A DNA stretch of 15,751 nucleotides, taken from contig UQSF01000029.1 in the NCBI GenBank assembly GCA_900543625.1, positions 1 through 15,751 on the forward strand. Reading direction: 5' to 3'. The position numbers were made by a program, and so were the translations under genes. This document shows positions 6,305 through 11,343 of this stretch, one piece after another (positions within the stretch are counted from its first letter, which is position 1; each line of letters opens with the position of its first letter). The notes under the pieces were generated by a model. The model ran no database searches. It was not told where the DNA came from and saw only the letters and a list, made by a program, of their open reading frames with translations. The DNA comes from an uncultured Eubacteriales bacterium. GTDB taxonomy: Bacteria; Bacillota; Clostridia; Oscillospirales; Oscillospiraceae.

Positions 6305-6712
6305 ATGAACAAGAATCTGATTCCGATGAACGAGCGAACAAAGGAAGAGCAAAGAGAAATCGCCCGAAAGGGCGGCAGGGAAAGCGGCAAAGTGCGGCGG
6401 CGCAAGCGTACCATGAAAGACGCTGCACAGCTCATCTTGCAGTTACCTGTTGGCGCAGAACAGGCGGCGCTTTTGCAGAAATACGGCATTGCAGAAAGTG
6501 ACTGTACAAACCTTATGTTGCTTATCGTGAAAACCGTTCAAATGGCTGCTGACGGCAATCTGAAAGCGGCGGAGTTCATCCGCGACACATTGGGCGAGAA
6601 TCCGCAGTATAAGATTTACGAGAAGCGGCTGGAATATCTGATCGCCGATAAGGAAGCAGCACACACGCTGGCCGACGAGTGGGTCGCCTCTATTCCGGAT
6701 TGGGAGGAGTAG
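6305..6712 (+). CDS. KGG-motif, small-terminase-like phage protein
   Basis: This 135-residue protein begins with a basic segment RTKEEQREIARKGGRESGKV (KGG at residues 22-24) and an Arg/Lys cluster RRRKR, followed by helical regions. The C-terminal part, EFIRDTLGENPQYKIYEKRL, is the type often found in small proteins next to phage terminase genes and sometimes labelled TerS-like or DUF5681-like. GGGAGG stands about 8 bases before the ATG. A role in DNA recognition for packaging would suit a satellite, since satellites bring their own TerS to redirect a helper's packaging; this is inference. No large terminase follows in the window. A regulatory DNA-binding role is the alternative. Confidence 0.65.
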   Translation: MNKNLIPMNERTKEEQREIARKGGRESGKVRRRKRTMKDAAQLILQLPVGAEQAALLQKYGIAESDCTNLMLLIVKTVQMAADGNLKAAEFIRDTLGENPQYKIYEKRLEYLIADKEAAHTLADEWVASIPDWEE

Positions 6713-6822
6713 CCAGAAAAGCCTCTCAGAGGCCGCAGGAGGCGCGGGAGACACCGGCAGGGAAAAGATAGCGGCAAAGCATCAAAGAACGGTTCGGACG
6801 GCTGTATTGGGCTGGAAATAGG

Positions 6823-6850
6823 AAGAGCGGGGGCTTGTGCCTCCGCTCTT
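6823..6850. terminator. Hairpin between convergent element genes
   Basis: AAGAGCGGGGGC (6823-6834) pairs with GCCTCCGCTCTT (6839-6850), 12 bp with one G-T pair and a TTGT loop. It lies between the rightward TerS-like gene (stop 6712) and the leftward 55-aa gene (stop 6864). T-tracts are weak on both strands, so the call of a bidirectional terminator rests on the position and strong stem. The 150 bp around it hold no other gene that I can support. Confidence 0.6.
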
Positions 6851-6863
6851 CTGACGTTCTCCG

Positions 6864-7031
6864 TTATTCTGCCTCTGCCGTCCGCATTCGGTCGTATTCG
6901 TCCACCAGCTCCACAAGCATCATGGAAATGGTGTTCGCATCCTCTGATAGTGCCTCATCTGCATCTGCAAAGATCATGTCGAGGGCGTGAGTCAGTGCTC
7001 TAATTCTGAGAAATACCGCTGTCTTGTCCAT
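6864..7031 (-). CDS. Small 55-aa acidic protein
   Basis: ATG at 7029-7031 to TAA at 6864-6866 encodes 55 residues: MDKTAVFLRIRALTHALDMI, an acidic middle FADADEALSEDANTISMMLV, then ELVDEYDRMRTAEAE. It is probably two helices. AGGAGG is 9 bases upstream and overlaps the stop codon of the preceding ArpU-like gene, and the gap between them is only 13 bases, so they form an operon with likely coupled translation. I do not recognise the family; comparable tiny proteins often accompany phage sigma-like regulators. Reading frame, ribosome binding site and linkage make it a real gene. Confidence 0.7.
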   Translation of the reverse strand: MDKTAVFLRIRALTHALDMIFADADEALSEDANTISMMLVELVDEYDRMRTAEAE

Positions 7032-7044
7032 GTGAAAAATCCTC

Positions 7045-7491
7045 CTATTCGTTTTCTGAAATTGCCTCCAGCTCTGTCAACGCTTGCTTGTGGTGGCGGA
7101 ATACCCGCTGCTTGTAGTTGTCGTATTTTTCATTGAAATCCGGCTTTCCTCCGTATGCAATGAAAAGCACGTCTTCCCAGTCCTCTGAATCGAGATAGCG
7201 CAGCCGCAGCACAAGCCGCCTGTCAGCATTCGGCAATCGCCGGATAAGGGCTTCAAGGGCTTTCTGCTCTGCGTCCCGCTCCGCTATGAGAGAATCTATC
7301 TCGCTTAGCAGATCGGCGATTCTGGCGACGGTATCGGCTATTCTGTCATGCTGGAAGCTGGAGCCTTTAGGCATCCCTGATAGGTTCGGAGTGGATGGAG
7401 AACCGACCTTTGCCTCCATCTGCTCCAGCCGTTCAATTTGCAGGTCAATTTCCCGGTTCAGGTCTCTGTATGCCTTGAAACGTGCGGTCAT
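7045..7491 (-). CDS. ArpU/RinA/DUF1492-type sigma-like late regulator
   Basis: From the ATG at 7489-7491 it encodes 148 residues. The N-terminal half is a coiled coil (YRDLNREIDLQIERLEQMEA and IADTVARIADLLSEIDSLIA), and the C-terminal half is a sigma-region-4-like HTH (NADRRLVLRLRYLDSEDWED, then a basic helix KQRVFRHHKQALTELE). This layout is that of ArpU/DUF1492 proteins, which control late genes in Gram-positive phages. The open frame continues 28 codons upstream to a TTG at 7573-7575, but that start has no ribosome binding site and the extra residues do not look like the family. An AGGAGG lies 14 bases before the ATG, a little far, so the start is less sure than the gene. It reads leftward, against the TerS-like gene. 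Confidence 0.75.
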   Translation of the reverse strand: MTARFKAYRDLNREIDLQIERLEQMEAKVGSPSTPNLSGMPKGSSFQHDRIADTVARIADLLSEIDSLIAERDAEQKALEALIRRLPNADRRLVLRLRYLDSEDWEDVLFIAYGGKPDFNEKYDNYKQRVFRHHKQALTELEAISENE

Positions 7492-7645
7492 GTCCGTGAT
7501 GAAAACCTCCTCTTTCTGAACGCCTGCAAGCGCATTATAGCATTCAGAGTTGTGTTTGTGTGGATTCTTGCGCAAATGAGAACGCGCGATTAAAAATTGC
7601 GAAAATCATACTGAACGGTAAGTGAAAATAGCTGCATTCTGTGAC

Positions 7646-7680
7646 TGTCCGCAGACTGTCCACGGACAATCCACAGGACA
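7646..7680. repeat. TGTCC/GGACA inverted-repeat cluster
   Basis: TGTCC occurs at 7646-7650 and 7657-7661, and GGACA at 7664-7668 and 7676-7680. The inner pair gives the palindrome-like TGTCCACGGACA. The direct copies are 11 and 12 bp apart, one helical turn. This arrangement suits binding of a multimeric DNA-bending or regulatory protein (for example an Xis-like factor, or the ArpU-like regulator of the nearby operon). Confidence 0.5.
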
Positions 7681-7699
7681 ATAGGCGGGCTTATTCAGG

Positions 7700-7760
7700 C
7701 AGTAGCGCATAGCTACTTTTTAGCTACCAACAATTCAAAACGGCTCAAAACAGTAGCTAA
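7700..7760. promoter_or_regulatory. Putative integrase arm sites (attR side)
   Basis: ATAGCTACT (7709-7717) and TTAGCTACC (7720-7728) repeat with an 11-bp period, exactly as the pair at 2321-2340. A third copy in reverse orientation, CAGTAGCTAA (7751-7760), reads TTAGCTACTG on the minus strand, and CAGTAGC at 7700-7706 is a partial fourth. Their presence near both ends of the element and nowhere that I noticed between points to integrase arm-type binding sites. Confidence 0.6.
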
Positions 7761-7845
7761 TTTTTCAAAAGCCGAAATCAGAAAAACCTTGCAATTCCTT
7801 ACATTTCAGGCCATTCCGCAACGGCTCATTACGGTGAAAATGCCA

Positions 7846-7890
7846 TTGGTAAGGATGAGGTCCCCGGTCCGAATCCGGGTAGCAGCTCCA
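7846..7890 (+). repeat. attR: displaced 3' half of tRNA-Thr
   Basis: These 45 bases match 2207-2251 perfectly: anticodon loop, right half of the anticodon stem, T arm, right half of the acceptor stem and CCA. There is no 5' half here, so it is not a functional tRNA. It is the original chromosomal 3' end, pushed away by integration. Confidence 0.93.
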
Positions 7891-7898
7891 GAAAATAA

Positions 7899-7928
7899 CC
7901 TGTAACCGCAACGGTTACAGGATTTTTT
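7899..7928 (+). terminator. Original tRNA-operon terminator, now separated from its genes
   Basis: CCTGTAACCG (7899-7908) pairs perfectly with CGGTTACAGG (7912-7921) around CAA and is followed by A and a run of six T. It stands 8 bases after the attR CCA, where the tRNA transcript would have ended before integration. Confidence 0.88.
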
Positions 7929-7964
7929 CTTTTTCCGATCCTTTTGCGCGCCGAATGAAACCGC

Positions 7965-7999
7965 AGCGCCGGACGGGGCAGGCCCGTCCGGCGCTTTTT
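7965..7999. terminator. Strong hairpin at the 3' end of the HD-hydrolase gene
   Basis: AGCGCCGGACGGG (7965-7977) pairs perfectly with CCCGTCCGGCGCT (7983-7995) around GCAGG, and four more T follow on the plus strand. It begins just after the stop codon of the leftward HD gene. The T-run favours termination of plus-strand RNA, while on the minus strand it is a stem without a T-tract. Confidence 0.7.
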
Positions 8000-8000
8000 G

Positions 8001-8432
8001 TCATTCCGTTTTCTCCAGATAGGCCAGCGCCTGCAGGTAAGTGTCCCTTTTTGCGGGCGCAGCGCCGTTGATCCGCCGGGTGTCGAGGTTGTGCCGCAGG
8101 TCGGCGCACTTGACCTTGCGCGCGATCGGATTTTTCGCCAGCGCCTGCACGTAGTCCATATAGGGCACGCCCTCGGCGTGCGTCAGCAGCCGGAGTGCAT
8201 CGAGCACGGGCGCGGGAAAGCCGGCGCGCTCCAGATCCGCGAAGGAATACATATCCCCGTGATCCTCGATCACGTCGTGCAGCAGCGCAGCGCACGTCGA
8301 TGCTTCGTCGTCCATCTGCGTGGCGAGATAAAACGGGTGGAACACGTAAGGGTAGCCGCCCTTGTCGAGATCGTCCCTGTGCGCCTGAAACAGGATGCTG
8401 CACGCTGTTTTTACGAGCTGCGAGTAGTACAT
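8001..8432 (-). CDS. Stand-alone HD-domain (p)ppGpp hydrolase-like protein
   Basis: This 143-residue protein is a single HD domain like the hydrolase half of RelA/SpoT and the MESH1-type small alarmone hydrolases, which remove pyrophosphate from (p)ppGpp using Mn2+. The metal and catalytic motifs are visible: His32 in FHP, His52-Asp53 with Glu56-Asp57 in LLHDVIEDH, and Asp111 in KCADLRHNLDTRR. There is no synthetase or TGS domain, and the length suits a small hydrolase. The ATG at 8430-8432 has GGAGG 8 bases upstream. It stands alone outside the element's attR. The substrate is inferred from the family; related HD phosphohydrolases with other nucleotide substrates are possible. Confidence 0.85.
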   Translation of the reverse strand: MYYSQLVKTACSILFQAHRDDLDKGGYPYVFHPFYLATQMDDEASTCAALLHDVIEDHGDMYSFADLERAGFPAPVLDALRLLTHAEGVPYMDYVQALAKNPIARKVKCADLRHNLDTRRINGAAPAKRDTYLQALAYLEKTE

Positions 8433-8480
8433 ATGCCCGGCCTCCGTATGACGAATATCGGCGGTGTGCGCCGTATATCT

Positions 8481-8509
8481 ATTGTAGCAGGCGCGCGCCC
8501 GCTGCGCAA
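8481..8509 (-). promoter_or_regulatory. Promoter of the HD-hydrolase gene
   Basis: On the minus strand, TTGCGC (complement of 8504-8509) and TACAAT (complement of 8481-8486) are 17 bp apart, about 50 bases before the start codon. The -10 is close to consensus and the -35 is weaker. Confidence 0.6.
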
Positions 8510-8531
8510 CGGCACTTTGCGGTATACATAC

Positions 8532-8556
8532 AGCAAGACCCCGCCGGACGGCGGGG
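8532..8556 (+). repeat. 25-bp direct repeat, copy 1 (GC hairpin)
   Basis: This is identical to 8766-8790. It contains the stem CCCCGCC/GGCGGGG around GGAC. Outside the 25 bases the flanks differ; the second copy has an extended stem, this one does not. Confidence 0.75.
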
Positions 8557-8568
8557 CCCTGCAGATAC

Positions 8569-8595
8569 TGTCAAAAAAGTACTACTTTTTTGACA
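8569..8595. other. Perfect 27-bp palindrome with A/T stem
   Basis: TGTCAAAAAAGTA (8569-8581) and TACTTTTTTGACA (8583-8595) are perfect inverted copies around a single C. The T-runs in both directions resemble a bidirectional terminator, but no gene ends here. Its TTTTTTGACA half recalls the end of the neighbouring 73-bp repeat (TTCTTTGACAAGCTGAGC). Confidence 0.65.
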
Positions 8596-8695
8596 AAGAG
8601 GTGGGCTGCCTGACCGCATCGCACTCGCTGTCTGCCGGATGCGGACAGCTCGCACGTTTGCAGGCCGAGAAGTATTTTCTTCGCCGCACATGTCG

Positions 8696-8768
8696 CCGAA
8701 GAAAATGATTGGACTTTCTTTCGCCGCTGCGGCGGCGAAACTCTACGAGGTTCTTTGACAAGCTGAGC
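8696..8768 (+). repeat. 73-bp dispersed intergenic repeat, copy 1
   Basis: This stretch matches the reverse complement of 15679-15751 at 69 of 73 positions by hand alignment, with no gap. It holds an internal hairpin TTTCGCCGC/GCGGCGAAA. A terminator-like GC hairpin follows directly at its GCTGAGC end in both copies. The stretch just before it also forms a 10-bp stem with its start (ATTTTCTTCG/CGAAGAAAAT, 8674-8706). Two copies in one window suggest a repetitive element of the genome. Confidence 0.8.
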
Positions 8769-8790
8769 AAGACCCCGCCGGACGGCGGGG
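8766..8790 (+). repeat. 25-bp direct repeat, copy 2
   Basis: This is identical to 8532-8556. It overlaps the last 3 bases of the 73-bp repeat and forms the core of the hairpin at 8769-8794. Confidence 0.75.
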
Positions 8791-8794
8791 TCTT
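8769..8794 (-). terminator. Probable terminator of RNase P RNA
   Basis: AAGACCCCGCC (8769-8779) pairs with GGCGGGGTCTT (8784-8794), a perfect 11-bp stem. In the direction of rnpB it starts 7 bases after the RNA's 3' end. The T-tract is short (TCTTGCTC), so termination may be partial, or processing may define the 3' end. Confidence 0.6.
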
Positions 8795-8800
8795 ACAATT

Positions 8801-9144
8801 GCGAGTGAGCCTGTAAGCCGGGTTCTGTAATCGACAGCCATCTATCTAGACGCACCGTTGCCGATGCGTTCCAGCCACCTCCATGGGACGGCCGGGCAGG
8901 CCATATGTCCCTCCGCGGTGTTGCTCCGGATAGAGTTTACAGCGCCGCACTGTCTCCAGCCGGCGAGTGAGCTCTTACCTCACTTTTCCACCCTTACCCG
9001 ATCGCTCGGGCGGTATCTTTCTGTTGCACTTGTCCGAGGGTCGCCCCTGGCGGGTGTTACCCGTTATCCTTGCCCTGCGGAGCCCGGACTTTCCTCACGC
9101 ACAGCCTTTCGGCTTGTGCCCGCGGCTGTCCGGCTCACTCGCCC
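8801..9144 (-). ncRNA. rnpB: RNase P RNA (class A), catalytic subunit that matures tRNA 5' ends
   Basis: On the minus strand the sequence shows the conserved core GAGGAAAGTCCGGGCTCC (near 9080-9097), a GGGTAAGGGTGGAAAAGTGAGG-like block (near 8975-9000) and the 3' signature ACAGAACCCGGCTTACAGG. Helix P1 is formed by GGCGAGTGAGCC at the 5' end and GGCTCACTCGC at 8801-8811. The length of about 344 nt fits bacterial class A. The 5' end is set by the promoter at 9149-9177 and may be off by 1-3 bases. Open frames across it on either strand are spurious. Confidence 0.96.
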
Positions 9145-9148
9145 GACT

Positions 9149-9177
9149 ATTTTACACATCCTGCCGCGGTACGTCAA
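9149..9177 (-). promoter_or_regulatory. rnpB promoter
   Basis: On the minus strand, TTGACG (complement of 9172-9177) and TAAAAT (complement of 9149-9154) are 17 bp apart and lie about 5-7 bases before the RNA. It is back-to-back with the murD promoter, only 22 bp away. Confidence 0.85.
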
Positions 9178-9198
9178 GCGCTGCGGCGATTTATTTTC

Positions 9199-9227
9199 TT
9201 GTAATCGCGTCAAATGGGCGGTATAAT
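9199..9227 (+). promoter_or_regulatory. murD-operon promoter
   Basis: TTGTAA (9199-9204) and a perfect TATAAT (9222-9227) are 17 bp apart, about 40 bases before the murD start codon. It is the only good promoter I see for the six-gene run that follows. Confidence 0.8.
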
Positions 9228-9266
9228 CGCTTTGTATGATTCTTTTTCTTCAAAAGGAGTGTCTGC

Positions 9267-10649
9267 ATGACCTTTTCGGATTATATTGACTACCTGCGGG
9301 GCAAGCGCATCGGCGTCATCGGCTTCGGCGTGAGCAATCAGCCGCTCGTGCGTGTGCTGCTGCAAAACGGCTGTGACGTGACCGTGTGCGACCGGCGCGA
9401 GCGCGCGCAGCTCGGCGCAGCAGGGGATGAGGCCGCGGCGCAGGGCGCGAAATTCGCCCTTGGCGCGGACTATCTCGAGCATCTGGACTTTGATGTCATC
9501 TTCCGCACGCCGGGCGTGCTGCCCATTGTGCCGCAGCTGCGCAAGGCTGCGCAAAACGGCGCGATCCTCACCTCCGAGATGGAGGCGTTCTGCAATCTCT
9601 GCCCCTGCCGCATCCTTGCCATCACCGGCAGCGACGGCAAGACCACAACCTCGACCATCACGGCGGAGCTTCTGCGTGCGCAGGGCTATACCGTGCACCT
9701 CGGCGGCAACATCGGCACGCCGCTGTTTGACCGTATCGCGGACATCCGGCCGGACGATTTTGCCGTGCTCGAGCTCAGCAGCTTCCAGCTGCACAGCATG
9801 CACTGCGCGCCGGATGTGGCCATTATCACAAACATATCGCCCAACCATCTGGATGTGCATCCGGATTTTGAGGACTATGTGTCGGCCAAGTGCAGCATTT
9901 ACCGCGGCCAGCGCCCCGACGGTGTCCTTGTGCTCAACGCCAGGGATGCGCATACGCCGCGCTTTGCAGCCGAAGCGCCGGGCAGCGTGCGCTATTTCAG
10001 CAGCATCGGTCCGGTGGAAAACGGCGTCTACTGCTCGGACGGCGTCATTTATCGCGCCCACGGCGGCAAGGCGGAGAAGCTGATCGACGTTTCGGATATC
10101 CGCATCCCCGGCGCGCACAACGTGGAAAACTATATGGCTGCCTTCGCCGCGACCGACGGTCTGGTTGGTCAGGCGGCGTGCGTGCAGGTCGCGCGCAGCT
10201 TTGCGGGTGTCCCGCACCGCATGGAGCGCATCCGTGAGCTCAACGGCATCACGTTTATCAACGACTCCATCGCCTCGAGCCCCACGCGCACGATCGCGGG
10301 GCTGCACGCGCTGCCGAAGCCGCCGGTCATCATTCTCGGCGGGCATGATAAGCACATCCCGTTTGACGAGCTGGGCGACGAGGTCTGCTTGCACGCGAAG
10401 GCGGCGGTCGTCGTCGGCGAGACGGCGCAGCGCATCGCGGCGGCCATCCGCGGCTCAAAATTCTATGACCCGGGAAAGCTGCCGCTCGTCGAAGCGCCGG
10501 ATTTTCGCGCGGCGGTCGAGACGGCGTATCGTCTCGCGCAGCCGGGCGATACCGTGACGCTCTCGCCGGCGTGCTCGTCGTTTGACTTCTTCAAGAATTT
10601 TGCCGAGCGCGGCGATACTTTCCGCGCCATCGTGGAAGGCCTGCAATAA
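9267..10649 (+). CDS. murD: UDP-N-acetylmuramoyl-L-alanine--D-glutamate ligase
   Basis: MurD adds D-glutamate to UDP-MurNAc-L-alanine with ATP, the second amino-acid step of peptidoglycan precursor synthesis in the cytoplasm. The 460-residue length is usual. An N-terminal Rossmann-like UDP-binding domain (GKRIGVIGFGVSNQ) is followed by the Mur ligase ATP loop GSDGKTTTST (residues 121-130, Lys125), a central region with SSFQL and ISPNHLDVH, and the C-terminal domain with HRMERI, NDSIASSP and GGHDKHIPF, all Mur-ligase hallmarks. AAAGGAG stands 7 bases before the ATG. It is the first gene of the run and stands apart from other division and cell-wall genes, at least in this window. Intact. Confidence 0.97.
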   Translation: MTFSDYIDYLRGKRIGVIGFGVSNQPLVRVLLQNGCDVTVCDRRERAQLGAAGDEAAAQGAKFALGADYLEHLDFDVIFRTPGVLPIVPQLRKAAQNGAILTSEMEAFCNLCPCRILAITGSDGKTTTSTITAELLRAQGYTVHLGGNIGTPLFDRIADIRPDDFAVLELSSFQLHSMHCAPDVAIITNISPNHLDVHPDFEDYVSAKCSIYRGQRPDGVLVLNARDAHTPRFAAEAPGSVRYFSSIGPVENGVYCSDGVIYRAHGGKAEKLIDVSDIRIPGAHNVENYMAAFAATDGLVGQAACVQVARSFAGVPHRMERIRELNGITFINDSIASSPTRTIAGLHALPKPPVIILGGHDKHIPFDELGDEVCLHAKAAVVVGETAQRIAAAIRGSKFYDPGKLPLVEAPDFRAAVETAYRLAQPGDTVTLSPACSSFDFFKNFAERGDTFRAIVEGLQ

Positions 10650-10696
10650 ATGCATGGACCGCGCCCCGCCTGCATAGCATGGCAGGGGGGAGTGCT

Positions 10697-11338
10697 ATGA
10701 TCCGTGTGACTCGCCGTTGGCGTCCGGCTGTTCATCGTCCGCCGCGCTTCAGGCGCAGCGTGGCGGCGCTGCTGCTGGCGCTGGCTGTGCTTGGCAGCGC
10801 CGCGTATGTGACCGTGACGGTGCTGCAGCTCATCACACAGCTTGCCGTGAACGCCGCCTGCGATCTCATGCAGCTGAAGATCAACACCGCCGTCCGTGCG
10901 TCCATGGCGCAGGTGCGCGGCGAATACTATACCTACCGCACAGACGCGGACGGGACGATCACGGCCGTGAGCATCGACGCCGAGCGCGTGGGGCAGGTGG
11001 CCTCGCTCGTGCTCGAGCATATGATGGACGGCGATGACGGGCAGATCGAGCTGGATATCCCGCTTGAAACGCTCTTCGGCGTGAATTTTCTGCCCGGTCT
11101 CAAGCTGCCGCTGCCGGTGCGCATCCTTGTGCTGACAACGTCGGACGTGCGCTACCGCAACGAGCTCGTGTCGGCTGCGATCAATCAGAGCAAATATCAG
11201 CTATACCTCGATATCAACATGGATCTGGACATTCTGGTGCCGTGGGCGCACCAGACGGAGACTGTGGGCACGCAAGCGCTGCTGGCCGAGACGGTCATCG
11301 TCGGCAAAGTGCCCCAGACGTATGTGGAAGTGGAGTAA
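10697..11338 (+). CDS. yunB: Sporulation protein YunB-like
   Basis: This 213-residue protein has a basic N-terminus (RRWRPAVHRPPRFRR), one transmembrane helix at about residues 21-46, then an extracytoplasmic domain. The segment ending YLDINMDLDILVPW, then LLAETVIVGKVPQTYVEV, matches the YunB family's conserved C-terminus. YunB proteins are made during sporulation in Bacillus and are conserved in endospore formers; their molecular role is not clear. I chose the ATG at 10697 because GGGGGGAG lies just before it; the in-frame ATG six codons earlier has none. It lies 47 bases after murD and 5 bases before ligA. Its presence suggests the host can sporulate or descends from spore formers. Confidence 0.85.
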   Translation: MIRVTRRWRPAVHRPPRFRRSVAALLLALAVLGSAAYVTVTVLQLITQLAVNAACDLMQLKINTAVRASMAQVRGEYYTYRTDADGTITAVSIDAERVGQVASLVLEHMMDGDDGQIELDIPLETLFGVNFLPGLKLPLPVRILVLTTSDVRYRNELVSAAINQSKYQLYLDINMDLDILVPWAHQTETVGTQALLAETVIVGKVPQTYVEVE

Positions 11339-11343
11339 CGACT

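Larger units (their letters stand above)
7492..7845. promoter_or_regulatory. Non-coding attR-side region of the element
   Basis: About 350 bp hold no gene I can support. They contain the upstream part of the leftward regulator operon, the TGTCC/GGACA repeat cluster (7646-7680) and TAGCTAC arm-like motifs (7700-7760). From about 7710 on the DNA is notably A/T-rich, as is common in att arms that must bend. Confidence 0.5.

Noticed and set aside
7492..7575. N-terminal extension of the ArpU-like regulator from TTG
   Set aside because: There is no ribosome binding site before the TTG and the extra residues do not look like the family; some doubt stays because AGGAGG is 14 bases from the chosen ATG.
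2252..7845. Conjugative or plasmid-type element, or CRISPR array
   Set aside because: No relaxase, coupling protein, secretion gene, plasmid Rep or regularly spaced repeat-spacer pattern is present.
7846..7890. Second tRNA-Thr gene
   Set aside because: Only the 3' 45 bases are present; no 5' acceptor strand, D arm or left anticodon stem stands before them. It is attR.
7998..8708. Plus-strand open frame over the HD gene and the repeat block
   Set aside because: It runs antisense to a gene with clear HD motifs, then through repeats and hairpins; no ribosome binding site.
8858..9239. Plus-strand open frames over the RNase P region
   Set aside because: They run antisense to a well-supported structural RNA gene.
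9210..10394. Long minus-strand open frame of 394 codons opposite murD
   Set aside because: It is Arg/Ala/His-rich, has no recognisable domain and mirrors the GC-rich codon pattern of the well-supported murD.
10650..10696. Terminator between murD and yunB
   Set aside because: Only weak short complementarities and no T-tract; the genes are probably co-transcribed.
11242..11343. N-terminal extension of LigA
   Set aside because: It lies inside yunB, the residues do not look like LigA, and a better start with a ribosome binding site is at 11344.
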